NCBI GenBank assembly: GCA_963834965.1 | Contig: CAWIEI010000007.1 | Span: forward strand, 62,001 to 126,000 | Length of the DNA stretch: 64,000 nt | Reading direction: 5' to 3' | Source of the DNA: Fodinibacter sp963834965 | GTDB lineage: Bacteria; Actinomycetota; Actinomycetes; Actinomycetales; Dermatophilaceae | Shown here: positions 10,106 through 18,825 of the stretch, in pieces | How positions within the stretch are numbered: the first letter of the stretch is position 1 | Layout: every line of letters starts with the position of its first letter | The notes under the pieces: generated by a model | The model's input: only the letters and a program-made list of their open reading frames with translations | What the model was told of the DNA's origin: nothing | Database searches by the model: none | Program-made: the position numbers and the translations under genes

Positions 10106-11184
10106 AGGCTGTGCTCATCGCGGCCGTCGTGTCGCTCGTCATCGCGCTCTTCGGCACCCCGATGTTCATCCGCTACCTCGTGCGCAAGGGCTACGGCCAG
10201 TTCATCCGCGACGACGGCCCGACCTCGCACCACACCAAGCGCGGCACCCCGACCATGGGTGGCGCGGTCATCGTCGGCAGCTCGCTGGCCGCCTACGCGG
10301 TCGCGCACCTGGCCACCCAGACCACTCCCACGGTCAGCGGCCTCCTCGTGCTCTTCCTGATGAGCGGCCTGGGGCTGATCGGCTTCCTCGACGACTTCAT
10401 CAAGATCAGCAAGCAACGCAGCCTGGGCCTGCGCACGGGCGAGAAGCTGGCCGGCCAGACCCTGGTCGCCGTCATCTTCGCGATCCTCGCGCTGCAGTTC
10501 CCCAACCGGTCGTTCCGCACCCCGGGCTCCACCGCGGTGTCGTTCGTACGCGACACCTCGCTCAACCTGGCCTTCGTGGGGGCGCTGGGCGGCATCATCC
10601 TCTTCGTCATCTGGGCGAACATCATCGTCGCGGGAACGTCGAACGGCGTGAACCTCACCGACGGCCTCGACGGGCTGGCGACCGGAGCCTCGGTGATGGT
10701 CTTCGCGGCCTACGTGCTGATCAGCATCTGGCAGTTCAACCAGAACTGCCAGTGGAACCCGGGCACCAAGTGCTACGAGGTGCGCGACCCGCACGACCTC
10801 GCGATCGTGGCCGCGTGCGGCATGGGCGCCTGCTTCGGCTTCCTGTGGTGGAACGCCTCGCCGGCCAAGATCTTCATGGGTGACACCGGCTCGCTGGCCC
10901 TGGGCGGCGCCCTCGCCGGCCTGGCCATCCTCACCCGCACCGAGCTGCTCGTCGTCATCCTCGGCGGCCTGTTCGTCACCATCACGCTCTCGGTCATCAT
11001 CCAGGTCGCGAGCTTCAAGACCACCGGCAAACGGGTGTTCCGGATGGCGCCCCTACAGCACCACTTCGAGCTGCTCGGGTGGCAGGAGGTGACGATCGTC
11101 ATCCGCTTCTGGATCATCTGCGGGCTGTTCGTCGCCTTCGGGCTGGGGCTGTTCTACGCCGAGTGGGTCGTGGGCGCGGGATGA
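10102..11184 (+). CDS. mraY: Phospho-MurNAc-pentapeptide transferase MraY
   Basis: 360-aa polytopic membrane enzyme that transfers phospho-MurNAc-pentapeptide to undecaprenyl phosphate, forming lipid I. Family motifs are all present: DDGPTSHHTKRGTPTMGG, FLDDFIK, NLTDGLDGLA, FMGDTGSLALGG (catalytic and Mg-binding Asp residues) and the C-terminal PLQHHFELLGW. About ten hydrophobic segments are visible. The GTG start overlaps the murF stop and the TGA overlaps the murD ATG, so the gene is coupled on both sides. Confidence 0.97.
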   Translation: MKAVLIAAVVSLVIALFGTPMFIRYLVRKGYGQFIRDDGPTSHHTKRGTPTMGGAVIVGSSLAAYAVAHLATQTTPTVSGLLVLFLMSGLGLIGFLDDFIKISKQRSLGLRTGEKLAGQTLVAVIFAILALQFPNRSFRTPGSTAVSFVRDTSLNLAFVGALGGIILFVIWANIIVAGTSNGVNLTDGLDGLATGASVMVFAAYVLISIWQFNQNCQWNPGTKCYEVRDPHDLAIVAACGMGACFGFLWWNASPAKIFMGDTGSLALGGALAGLAILTRTELLVVILGGLFVTITLSVIIQVASFKTTGKRVFRMAPLQHHFELLGWQEVTIVIRFWIICGLFVAFGLGLFYAEWVVGAG

Positions 11185-12668
11185 GTGGCGGCACCACCGA
11201 CCGGGTCGTGGGCCTCACCCACCGCGACGCCGACTGGGCCGGGCTGCGGGTGCTCGTCACCGGCCTGGGCGTCAGCGGGTTCGCGGCAGCCGACGCCCTG
11301 CTCGAGCGCGGCGCCGAGGTCACCGTCGTCGACGCAACCGACCCTGTTGCGGGCTCGGTGATGTCGGAACGCGCGCGGATCCTCGACATCCTCGGTGCTC
11401 GGCTCCACCACGGCCCGGATGCCGTTGCCACCCTTCCCGACCGCGCCGTCGACCTGGTCGTCACCTCACCCGGGTGGCGGCCCGACCAGCCGCTGCTGGC
11501 CACGGCGGCGGCAGCCGGCATCCCGGTGTGGGGCGAGGTGGAGCTCGCCTGGCGGCTGCGGCCGCGCGAGGGCGCGGCGCCGTGGCTGACCGTGACCGGC
11601 ACCAACGGCAAGACGACCACCGTGCAGATGCTCGCGTCGATCCTGCGGGCCGCCGGGCTGCGCGCCTGCAGCGCCGGCAACGTCGGCACCCCGGTGCTCG
11701 AGGCGGTGATGGACCCGCAGCCCTACGACGTCATCGCCGTCGAGCTGTCCAGCTTCCAGCTGCACTGGTCGCACTCCCTCGCACCCCAGGCCTCGGCCTG
11801 CCTGAACATCGCCCCCGACCACGTCGACTGGCACGGCTCGCTCGACGAGTACGCCGCCGCCAAGGGCAAGGTCTACGCCAACACCGAGGTCGCCTGCGTC
11901 TACAACGTGCAGGACGACCGCACCCGGCGGCTCGTCGAGGAGGCCGAGGTGCAGGAGGGGTGCCGCGCGATCGGCTTCACCCTCGGCATCCCCGGGCCAT
12001 CCGAGCTCGGTGTCGTCGACGACGTGCTCGCCGACCGGGCCTTCGTCGAGCAGCGCCGCACCGCCGCGGCCGAGCTCGGCACCCTCGACGACCTGCGTGG
12101 CGACGCGCCGAGGCCGGCGCCGCACCTCGTCGCCAACGCGCTCGCCGCCGCCGCCCTGGCGCGGGCGCACGGGGTCCCGGCCGGTGCCGTGCGCGCTGGG
12201 CTGCGTGCCTTCGTGCCCGAGCCGCACCGCATCGCCGAGGTCGGCACGGTCGACGGCATCCGCTTCGTCGACGACTCCAAGGCCACCAACCCGCACGCCG
12301 CCCGCGCCAGCCTGGCTGCCTACGAGCACGTCGTCTGGGTGGCCGGCGGCCTGCTGAAGGGCGCCGATGTGGACGACCTGGTGGCGGGGGCCGCCGACCG
12401 GTTGCGCGGCGTGGTGCTGATCGGCCGCGACCGTGCCGCGATCGCCCAGGCACTGGCCCGACACGCGCCGGATGTCCCCGTCGTCGACGTCGACCGCACC
12501 GACACTGGTGCCATGGACCTGGTGGTGAGTGAGGCCCGCGCGCTCGCGCACAACGGCGACGTCGTGCTGCTCGCTCCCGCGGCGGCATCCATGGACATGT
12601 TCTCCGACTACGGCGCGCGCGGTGACGCCTTCGTCGCAGCGGTCTCCCGGCTCGCCGCGGGGGAGTAG
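11181..12668 (+). CDS. murD: UDP-MurNAc-L-Ala:D-Glu ligase MurD
   Basis: 495-aa Mur ligase that adds D-glutamate to UDP-MurNAc-L-Ala. It begins with a Rossmann-like N-domain (LVTGLGVSGFAAADALL). The P-loop TVTGTNGKTTT is at about 138-148, then NVGTPVLEAV, ELSSFQLHW and NIAPDHVDWHG. The C-terminal domain contains FVDDSKATNPHAA and the ending DMFSDYGARGDAF, both MurD-specific. ATG 11181 overlaps the mraY stop; an earlier in-frame start lies inside mraY and is not needed. Confidence 0.96.
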   Translation: MSGGTTDRVVGLTHRDADWAGLRVLVTGLGVSGFAAADALLERGAEVTVVDATDPVAGSVMSERARILDILGARLHHGPDAVATLPDRAVDLVVTSPGWRPDQPLLATAAAAGIPVWGEVELAWRLRPREGAAPWLTVTGTNGKTTTVQMLASILRAAGLRACSAGNVGTPVLEAVMDPQPYDVIAVELSSFQLHWSHSLAPQASACLNIAPDHVDWHGSLDEYAAAKGKVYANTEVACVYNVQDDRTRRLVEEAEVQEGCRAIGFTLGIPGPSELGVVDDVLADRAFVEQRRTAAAELGTLDDLRGDAPRPAPHLVANALAAAALARAHGVPAGAVRAGLRAFVPEPHRIAEVGTVDGIRFVDDSKATNPHAARASLAAYEHVVWVAGGLLKGADVDDLVAGAADRLRGVVLIGRDRAAIAQALARHAPDVPVVDVDRTDTGAMDLVVSEARALAHNGDVVLLAPAAASMDMFSDYGARGDAFVAAVSRLAAGE

Positions 12669-12671
12669 CCG

Positions 12672-13931
12672 GTGAGCAGCGCGACCGCACCGGCCCGCGC
12701 GAGCAGCCGCAGCACCACCCGACTGGGTGGGTGGCTCTCCCGGTTCGACTCTCCGGTCACCACCTACTACCTCCTGGTGTGCGTGACCGTGGCCCTGGTC
12801 GTCTTCGGGCTGATCATGGTGCTGTCGGCCTCCTCGATCGTCTCGATCGACCAGACGAAGTCGGCCTACACGATCTTCCTCAGCCAGGCCGTGTTCGCCG
12901 TGGTCGGCACGATCGCCCTCGTCGTCGCGTCGCGCCTGTCGGTGGTGGTCTGGAAGCGGCTGGCGCTGCCGATCCTGGCCGTCGCGTTCGTGCTCCAGCT
13001 GCTCGTGCTCTCTCCCTTGGGCACCAACGTGGGCGGCAACCAGAACTGGATCCGCATCGCGGGCATCACGATCCAGCCGTCCGAGATCATCAAGGTCGGG
13101 CTGGTGCTCAGCGGCGCGCTCATCCTCTCGGCCAAGCGAAAGCACCTGCACTCGCTCAGCCACGTGCTCGTGCCCTACCTCGTGCCCCTCGCGGCCGCCG
13201 CCATCGGCGTCGTGGTGCTCGGCCACGACCTCGGCACCGTGCTGATCCTCGGGGCGATCGTCGCCGGAGTGCTCTTCGCCGCCGGCATCCCGTTGCGCTG
13301 GTTCGCGTTCGCCGGCATCCCCTTCGCCGCCGCTGCCATCGCGTTCGTGCTCACCAGCCAGAACCGCCTGTCGCGCTTCGACGTGTGGCTCGGCCGCGAC
13401 ACCAACGAGTTCGGCGCCGCCCGCCAGCCGATCCACGGTCGCTACGCCCTCGCCGACGGTGGCTGGTTCGGCCTGGGTCTCGGTGCCAGCCGCGAGAAGT
13501 GGGGTCTGCTCTCCGAACCGCACAACGACTTCATCTTCGCGATCATCGGCGAGGAGCTCGGGCTGCCCGGCACCATCGCCATCCTGCTGCTGTTCGCCGG
13601 CCTGGCCCTCGCCTGCTACCGACTGGTCACCCGCACCAGCGACCAGTTCGTGCGCATCGCGACCGCCGGCATCATGACCTGGCTCCTCGTCCAGGCGCTG
13701 ATCAACATCGGCGCCGTCATCGGCCTGCTCCCCGTCATCGGGGTGCCGCTGCCGCTGGTCTCCTCGGGCGGATCCTCGCTCATCACGAGCATGTTCGCCC
13801 TGGGCATCCTGCTGTCCTTCGCGCGCGCCGAACCCGGTTGTGCCGAGGCGCTGTCCACCCGACCCTCGGCGCTGCGCCGCTCGCTGGCGATCATCCCCGG
13901 CGTGGCCGGGCCGCGCCGGAACCGCTCATGA
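12672..13931 (+). CDS. ftsW: Septal peptidoglycan polymerase FtsW (SEDS family)
   Basis: 419-aa SEDS glycosyltransferase that polymerises lipid II at the septum together with FtsI. About ten hydrophobic segments follow a Ser/Ala/Arg-rich cytoplasmic tail (1-30). Diagnostic motifs are LIMVLSASSIVS, GGNQNWIRI, the GHDLGTVL loop, EPHNDFIFAIIGEELG and GVPLPLVSSGGSSLI. Its position between murD and murG identifies it as FtsW rather than RodA. GTG 12672 lies 3 bases after the murD stop, and the stop overlaps the murG ATG. Confidence 0.95.
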   Translation: MSSATAPARASSRSTTRLGGWLSRFDSPVTTYYLLVCVTVALVVFGLIMVLSASSIVSIDQTKSAYTIFLSQAVFAVVGTIALVVASRLSVVVWKRLALPILAVAFVLQLLVLSPLGTNVGGNQNWIRIAGITIQPSEIIKVGLVLSGALILSAKRKHLHSLSHVLVPYLVPLAAAAIGVVVLGHDLGTVLILGAIVAGVLFAAGIPLRWFAFAGIPFAAAAIAFVLTSQNRLSRFDVWLGRDTNEFGAARQPIHGRYALADGGWFGLGLGASREKWGLLSEPHNDFIFAIIGEELGLPGTIAILLLFAGLALACYRLVTRTSDQFVRIATAGIMTWLLVQALINIGAVIGLLPVIGVPLPLVSSGGSSLITSMFALGILLSFARAEPGCAEALSTRPSALRRSLAIIPGVAGPRRNRS

Positions 13932-15028
13932 CGGCGGGGGTTCCCCGGTCGGTGCTCCTCGCGGGTGGCGGCACGGCCGGGCACGTCTCGCCGTTGCTCG
14001 CGCTGGCCGACTGCCTGCGCCGGCGCGACCCGCAGGTGTCGGTCACCGCGCTGGGCACCGCCGCCGGGCTCGAGGCGAGGCTGGTGCCCGAGCGGGGCTA
14101 CCCGCTGCTCGAGGTGCCCAAGGTCCCCCTCCCGCGCCGTCCCTCCGGTGACCTGCTCCGCCTGCCGGCGAACCTGCGGCGTGCCGTGCGGGCGGCCGAG
14201 GACGCCATCGACGCGACGGGCGCCGAGGTGGTGGTCGGCTTCGGTGGTTACGTCGCGACCCCGGCCTACCTCGCCGCCCGTCGTCGCGGCACACCGGTCG
14301 TCGTGCACGAGCAGAATGCCCGACCCGGGCTCGCCAACCGGCTTGGTGCGCGGTTCGCGGCCGGCGTCGGGGTCACCTTCCCGGGCACCCGCCTGCCGCA
14401 CGCGACGCTCACCGGGATGCCGTTGCGACGCGAGATCGCGACGCTCGACCGGGCCGCTCACCGCTCCGAGGCGCGGGAACGGTTCGGGCTCAACGATGCC
14501 CCCACGGTGCTGGTCACCGGCGGCTCGCTCGGTGCCCAGCGGCTCAACGACGCTTTCGCCGGGGCGGTCGCGACCCTGTCGGCGGCGGGGGTGCAGGTTC
14601 TGCACGTGACCGGCAGGGGCAAGGCGTTCACGCCGGATGCCGTGCCGGGCGCGCCCTACGTGGTGCTCGAGTACTGCGACCGGATGGACCTCGCCTACGC
14701 GGCAGCCGACCTGGTGGTGGCCCGGTCCGGCGCCAACACGGTGTGTGAGCTCACCGCCGTCGGGCTGCCCGCGGTCTACGTGCCCCTGCCGGTCGGCAAC
14801 GGCGAGCAGCGGCTCAACGCCACGGCCGTCGTGGCGGCCGGCGGCGGCGTGCTCGTCGACGACGCAGCCGTCACCCCCGAGTGGGTCGGTGACGTCGTGC
14901 GCCCCCTCGCCCTCGACGAGTCCCGGCTGGCCGCGATGGCCGCGGCCGCGGCCTCGGTGGGGGAGCGCGGCGGTGACGAGCTGCTCGCCGACCTCGTCGC
15001 GGCAGCCACGCGAGGCGGCCGGCCGTGA
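13928..15028 (+). CDS. murG: Lipid II synthase MurG
   Basis: 366-aa GT28 glycosyltransferase that adds GlcNAc to lipid I at the inner face of the membrane. Motifs are LLAGGGTAGHVSPLLALA (membrane/lipid-side glycine loop at about 9-26), VVGFGGYVATPAYLAA, VVHEQNARPGLANR, VTGGSLGAQRLND and the UDP-GlcNAc site ARSGANTVCELTAVG. ATGA and GTGA overlaps join it to ftsW and murC. Confidence 0.97.
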   Translation: MTAGVPRSVLLAGGGTAGHVSPLLALADCLRRRDPQVSVTALGTAAGLEARLVPERGYPLLEVPKVPLPRRPSGDLLRLPANLRRAVRAAEDAIDATGAEVVVGFGGYVATPAYLAARRRGTPVVVHEQNARPGLANRLGARFAAGVGVTFPGTRLPHATLTGMPLRREIATLDRAAHRSEARERFGLNDAPTVLVTGGSLGAQRLNDAFAGAVATLSAAGVQVLHVTGRGKAFTPDAVPGAPYVVLEYCDRMDLAYAAADLVVARSGANTVCELTAVGLPAVYVPLPVGNGEQRLNATAVVAAGGGVLVDDAAVTPEWVGDVVRPLALDESRLAAMAAAAASVGERGGDELLADLVAAATRGGRP

Positions 15029-16485
15029 GCGATCCCACCCTTCGCTACGACTTCACCGCTCCCGTCCCGCCGCTGGAGCTGCTGGGTCGGGTGCACCTCA
15101 TCGCCATCGGCGGGGCCGGCATGTCGGCGGTTGCGCGGCTGCTGCTGGCCCGAGGCCTGCCGGTCAGCGGTTCCGACGCTGCCGACAGCCCCATGCTGGC
15201 ATCGTTGCGCGACAACGGTGCCCGGGTGTTCGTCGGCCACGACGCGGCGCACGTGGACGACGTCGACACCGTGGTCGTGTCGTCGGCCATCCGCGACGAC
15301 AACGTCGAGCTCGTCGCCGCCCGCGCCGCCGGTCTGCGGGTGCTGCACCGCTCCCAGGCCCTGGCCTCGCTGATGGGCGCCTCGCGCCGGGTGGCGGTCG
15401 CCGGGGCCAACGGCAAGACCACGACCACGTCGATGCTCGTGGTCGCGCTGGCCGCCGCGGGTGCCGACCCCTCCTTCGCCTCGGGTGGAGAGATCGCCCA
15501 GCTCGGCACCAACGCGGCCCTGGGCGCCGGGCCGGCCTTCGTCGTCGAGGCCGACGAGAGCGACGGCTCCTTCCTCACCTACCGTCCCGACGTCGCCGTC
15601 GTCACCAACGTGCAGCCCGACCACCTCGACTTCTACGGCACGCGGGAGGCGGTCGAGTCGGCCTACGCGGCCTTCGTCGAGTCGGTCACCGACGGTGGGC
15701 TCGTGGTGGCGTGCCACGACGACGCCGGGTCGCTGCGGCTCGCCGGCAGGGCGCGGGGCGCGGGGCTCAGCGTGCTCACCTACGGCCACGACGAGCGGGC
15801 CGACCTGTGGGTGGGCGACGTGAGCCCGCACGACCTCGGCACCCGGTCGGTGTTCGTGCACGACGGCGTCGAACGCGTCCTCGAGCTCGCCGTGCCTGGC
15901 GACCACAACGTCATGGATGCGTGCGCCGCCTACCTCGCCGCCGCCGTCGGGTGCGGGGCCGACCCGGGGGCGGTGCTGGCCGGGCTCGCGGGGTTCGGCG
16001 GGGCGCGCCGCCGCTTCGAGGTGCGCGGTGAGGTCGACGGGGTCACCGTCGTCGACGACTATGCCCACAACCCGGCCAAGGTCGCCGCCGTGGTGGGCAC
16101 GGCATCCGAGATCGTGCACCGTGCCGGGCACGGGTCGCTGCGAGTGGTCTTCCAGCCGCACCTCTACTCGCGCACGAGGGACTTCGCCGAACAGTTCGCC
16201 GCCGCGCTGGCACCGGCCGAGCAGGTGGTGCTCCTCGACGTGTACGGCGCCCGGGAGCAGCCGATGGCGGGTGTCAGCTCGGCGCTCATCGGCGACCCGC
16301 TGCGGACGCTGCCGGGGGAGCGTGCCGTGCTCGTGGGCCCCACCCGCGACGACGCCGTCGCGGCGCTGGTCCAGGCCGCTCGCCCCGGCGACCTCCTGCT
16401 CACCGTGGGGGCCGGTGACGTCACCGCCCTGGCCCCGCTGATCGTCCAGGCCCTGCGCACGCGTACCGAGAAGGTGACCCGATGA
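15025..16485 (+). CDS. murC: UDP-MurNAc:L-alanine ligase MurC
   Basis: 486-aa Mur ligase that adds L-alanine, the first stem residue. The N-domain begins with HLIAIGGAGMSAVARLLL. The P-loop VAGANGKTTTT is at about 125-135. Further signatures are EADESDGSFLTY, TNVQPDHLDFYG, DDYAHNPAKVAAV and FQPHLYSRTRDF. GTG 15025 overlaps the murG stop; the TGA overlaps the ftsQ ATG. In many bacteria murB or ddl lies between murC and ftsQ; neither is here. Confidence 0.96.
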   Translation: MSDPTLRYDFTAPVPPLELLGRVHLIAIGGAGMSAVARLLLARGLPVSGSDAADSPMLASLRDNGARVFVGHDAAHVDDVDTVVVSSAIRDDNVELVAARAAGLRVLHRSQALASLMGASRRVAVAGANGKTTTTSMLVVALAAAGADPSFASGGEIAQLGTNAALGAGPAFVVEADESDGSFLTYRPDVAVVTNVQPDHLDFYGTREAVESAYAAFVESVTDGGLVVACHDDAGSLRLAGRARGAGLSVLTYGHDERADLWVGDVSPHDLGTRSVFVHDGVERVLELAVPGDHNVMDACAAYLAAAVGCGADPGAVLAGLAGFGGARRRFEVRGEVDGVTVVDDYAHNPAKVAAVVGTASEIVHRAGHGSLRVVFQPHLYSRTRDFAEQFAAALAPAEQVVLLDVYGAREQPMAGVSSALIGDPLRTLPGERAVLVGPTRDDAVAALVQAARPGDLLLTVGAGDVTALAPLIVQALRTRTEKVTR

Positions 16486-17240
16486 GCCTTGGCACCACCC
16501 GCCGCCACGTCGAGGACTCCGGGGTCTCGTCCTCGGCCAACCGCTTCCGCGAGCGGGCCATGTCCAACCGCCGCCGCCCGTGGCGCCGCGCCCTCGCCGT
16601 CGTGCTGGCCATGGTCGCCGTCGCCTCGTTGGCCTGGGTGGTCGGCTGGAGCAACTGGCTCGGGGTCGACGACGTCGAGGTCACCGGGGTCAGCGGGCCG
16701 GAGGCGCAGGCCGTGGCTCGTCTGGTGCAGGTGCCCGTCGGCACCCCCCTGGCGCGGGTCGACACCGACGCAGTGGCCGACCGGGTGCGCGAGCGGGTGA
16801 CGGTCGCCGAGGTGTCGGTCCGCCGCAGCTGGCCGGGGACGCTCACCGTCGAGGTGGTGCCGCGGACCGCCGCCCTGGTGGTGCGAAACCCTCAGGGTCG
16901 ACTTGAGGTCGTGGATGCCGAGGGCGTCACCTTCGGCAGTGTGCCGGCCGCCCCGCGGGGGGTGCCGGTCGTCACCGCGACCGACGCCAAGGGCACCAGC
17001 AAGGAGGCCCTGCTGTCCTCGCTCGCGCTGCTCGACGCCCTGCCCCCCGAGCTGGCGAAGAAGGTCTCGGGGATCAAGGTGAGCAGCGCCAACCTGATCA
17101 CCTTCACGCTGGGCAAGCGCTCGGTGGTGTGGGGCAGCGGTGCGGACTCCGAGCGCAAGGTGGCCATCCTCACCGCACTGCTCAAGACCCCCGCGAAGGT
17201 CATCGACGTCAGTGCCCCGGACACTCCGGTCACCCGCTGA
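16482..17240 (+). CDS. ftsQ: Division protein FtsQ (POTRA)
   Basis: 252-aa bitopic protein. A basic cytoplasmic segment (about 1-38) precedes one membrane helix (about 39-58, LAVVLAMVAVASLAWVVGW). A POTRA domain follows, starting GVDDVEVTGVSG and containing VSVRRSWPGTLTVEVVPR, the best-conserved FtsQ stretch. FtsQ recruits FtsL and FtsB to the divisome. The ATG overlaps the murC stop. This is the last gene of the uninterrupted coupled run: 285 bases separate it from ftsZ. Confidence 0.93.
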   Translation: MSLGTTRRHVEDSGVSSSANRFRERAMSNRRRPWRRALAVVLAMVAVASLAWVVGWSNWLGVDDVEVTGVSGPEAQAVARLVQVPVGTPLARVDTDAVADRVRERVTVAEVSVRRSWPGTLTVEVVPRTAALVVRNPQGRLEVVDAEGVTFGSVPAAPRGVPVVTATDAKGTSKEALLSSLALLDALPPELAKKVSGIKVSSANLITFTLGKRSVVWGSGADSERKVAILTALLKTPAKVIDVSAPDTPVTR

Positions 17241-17358
17241 GCTCGGCCGGTCGCCCAACCGGCCGTGTGACTGGTGGTACCGATGGGGCGGGTGAGGCAG
17301 TTGTCCACTCGCATGGGAGGATTTCCCGAAGGGATGCCGCGACACGCCCACGGCGTCT

Positions 17359-17387
17359 TTGCCTGACCTCCCGGGCCGACCTAGCGT
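17359..17387 (+). promoter_or_regulatory. Candidate housekeeping promoter for ftsZ
   Basis: TTGCCT (17359-17364) and TAGCGT (17382-17387) are separated by exactly 17 bases, a good match to the primary-sigma pattern of actinobacteria. The predicted start is near 17394, giving a leader of about 130 bases that contains the inverted repeat at 17421. It would let ftsZ be expressed separately from the upstream mur/fts genes, as is usual in actinobacteria. Confidence 0.6.
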
Positions 17388-17420
17388 CGTGCCATCGAAC
17401 CAGAGGCAAACTGTCACCGT

Positions 17421-17433
17421 CAACCTTATGTTG
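17421..17433 (+). promoter_or_regulatory. Inverted repeat in the ftsZ leader
   Basis: CAAC-CTTAT-GTTG, followed by AGGGTTA, is an AT-richer island in a GC-rich leader about 95 bases before the ftsZ start. It could be an operator or a second promoter element. No matching -35/-10 pair was found around it, so the function is open. Confidence 0.35.
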
Positions 17434-17525
17434 AGGGTTACGGGGTCGCCATCCCGCACTATCTCGCCCGACTTCGTTCGCCGGATCACGTCGGACGGAC
17501 CTGTAACCCAGTGGAAGGCCGCATC

Positions 17526-18755
17526 GTGGCAGCACCCCAGAACTACCTCGCCGTCATCAAGGTCGTCGGCATCGGCGGCGGCGGTGTCAACGCCATCAAC
17601 CGGATGATCGAGGTCGGCCTCAAGGGCGTCGAGTTCATCGCGGTCAACACCGACGCGCAGGCGCTGCTGATGAGCGACGCCGACGTCAAGCTCGACGTCG
17701 GCCGCGAGCTCACTCGTGGCCTCGGCGCCGGCGCCGACCCCGAGGTCGGCAAGCGCGCCGCCGAGGACCACGCGGAGGAGATCGAAGAGGTCCTCAAAGG
17801 GGCCGACATGGTCTTCGTCACCGCGGGCGAGGGTGGTGGCACCGGCACCGGTGGCGCCCCCGTCGTCGCCCGGATCGCGAAGGGCCTGGGCGCCCTGACC
17901 ATCGGCGTGGTGACCCGCCCGTTCACCTTCGAGGGGCGTCGGCGCGCGAACCAGGCCGAGACCGGCATCGCGCAGCTGCGCGAAGAGGTCGACACCCTCA
18001 TCGTCATCCCCAACGACCGGCTGCTGTCGATCAGCGACCGCGGCGTCTCGATGCTCGACGCCTTCCGCAGCGCCGACCAGGTGCTGCTCTCGGGTGTGCA
18101 GGGCATCACCGACCTGATCACCACCCCGGGCCTGATCAACCTCGACTTCGCCGACGTCAAGTCGGTCATGTCGGGGGCCGGGTCGGCACTCATGGGCATC
18201 GGGTCGGCCCGCGGCGAGGACCGCGCGGTGCAGGCGGCCGAGCTCGCGATCTCGAGCCCGCTGCTCGAGGCGAGCATCGACGGCGCCCACGGCGTGCTGC
18301 TCTCGATCCAGGGCGGCAGCGACCTCGGCCTGTTCGAGATCAACGAGGCAGCCCGCCTCGTGCAGGAGGCCGCGCACCCCGAGGCCAACATCATCTTCGG
18401 CGCGGTCATCGACGACGCGCTGGGCGACGAGGTGCGGGTCACCGTCATCGCAGCCGGCTTCGACGGCGGGGCACCGCTGCACCGGGCCGACAACCGGGCG
18501 CTCGGCACCGTGCAGGGCCGGTCGGCTCCGGCGGCTGCGCCCACCCCGGCACCGGCGGCAGCAGCGTCCCGGCCGCTCTCGCCCCCGGCGCCGGCCGAGC
18601 GGCCCGCGGCGGCTCCCTCGGCCGACGAGGCCGCTGTGGTCACCGAGCACGCCGAGCCGCACCTGGAGCCCGCACGGGCCTCGCACCCGGCGCCGCCGCG
18701 CACCGTCACCTTCGACGAGAACGACGACCTCGACGTCCCCGACTTCCTCAAGTAG
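17526..18755 (+). CDS. ftsZ: Cell division GTPase FtsZ
   Basis: 409-aa tubulin-like GTPase that forms the Z ring. The tubulin signature GGGTGTGG is at about 103-110, with IKVVGIGGGGVNAINR at the start and NTDAQAL and DRLLSISDRG further on. A variable Ala/Pro-rich linker (about 320-395) ends in the conserved DDLDVPDFLK tail that binds SepF. GTG 17526 was chosen because the protein then begins AAPQNYLAVIKVVG, the standard actinobacterial start, with GTGGAAGG upstream; an earlier ATG at 17511 adds only five residues. No ftsA lies upstream, as expected for actinobacteria, where SepF anchors FtsZ. Confidence 0.97.
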   Translation: MAAPQNYLAVIKVVGIGGGGVNAINRMIEVGLKGVEFIAVNTDAQALLMSDADVKLDVGRELTRGLGAGADPEVGKRAAEDHAEEIEEVLKGADMVFVTAGEGGGTGTGGAPVVARIAKGLGALTIGVVTRPFTFEGRRRANQAETGIAQLREEVDTLIVIPNDRLLSISDRGVSMLDAFRSADQVLLSGVQGITDLITTPGLINLDFADVKSVMSGAGSALMGIGSARGEDRAVQAAELAISSPLLEASIDGAHGVLLSIQGGSDLGLFEINEAARLVQEAAHPEANIIFGAVIDDALGDEVRVTVIAAGFDGGAPLHRADNRALGTVQGRSAPAAAPTPAPAAAASRPLSPPAPAERPAAAPSADEAAVVTEHAEPHLEPARASHPAPPRTVTFDENDDLDVPDFLK

Positions 18756-18776
18756 TCCTCGACACCCAGCAGGGGT

Positions 18777-18805
18777 GGGGCGGGCCGGTTCGACCGGCCC
18801 GCCCC
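18777..18805 (+). terminator. Terminator hairpin after ftsZ
   Basis: A perfect 13-bp stem (GGGGCGGGCCGGT / ACCGGCCCGCCCC) closes a 3-base TCG loop, 21 bases after the ftsZ stop. There is no T-tract, as is common in high-GC actinobacteria. It separates ftsZ from the following pgeF group. Confidence 0.75.
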
Positions 18806-18825
18806 TCGGTGTCTAACGTGATGGG

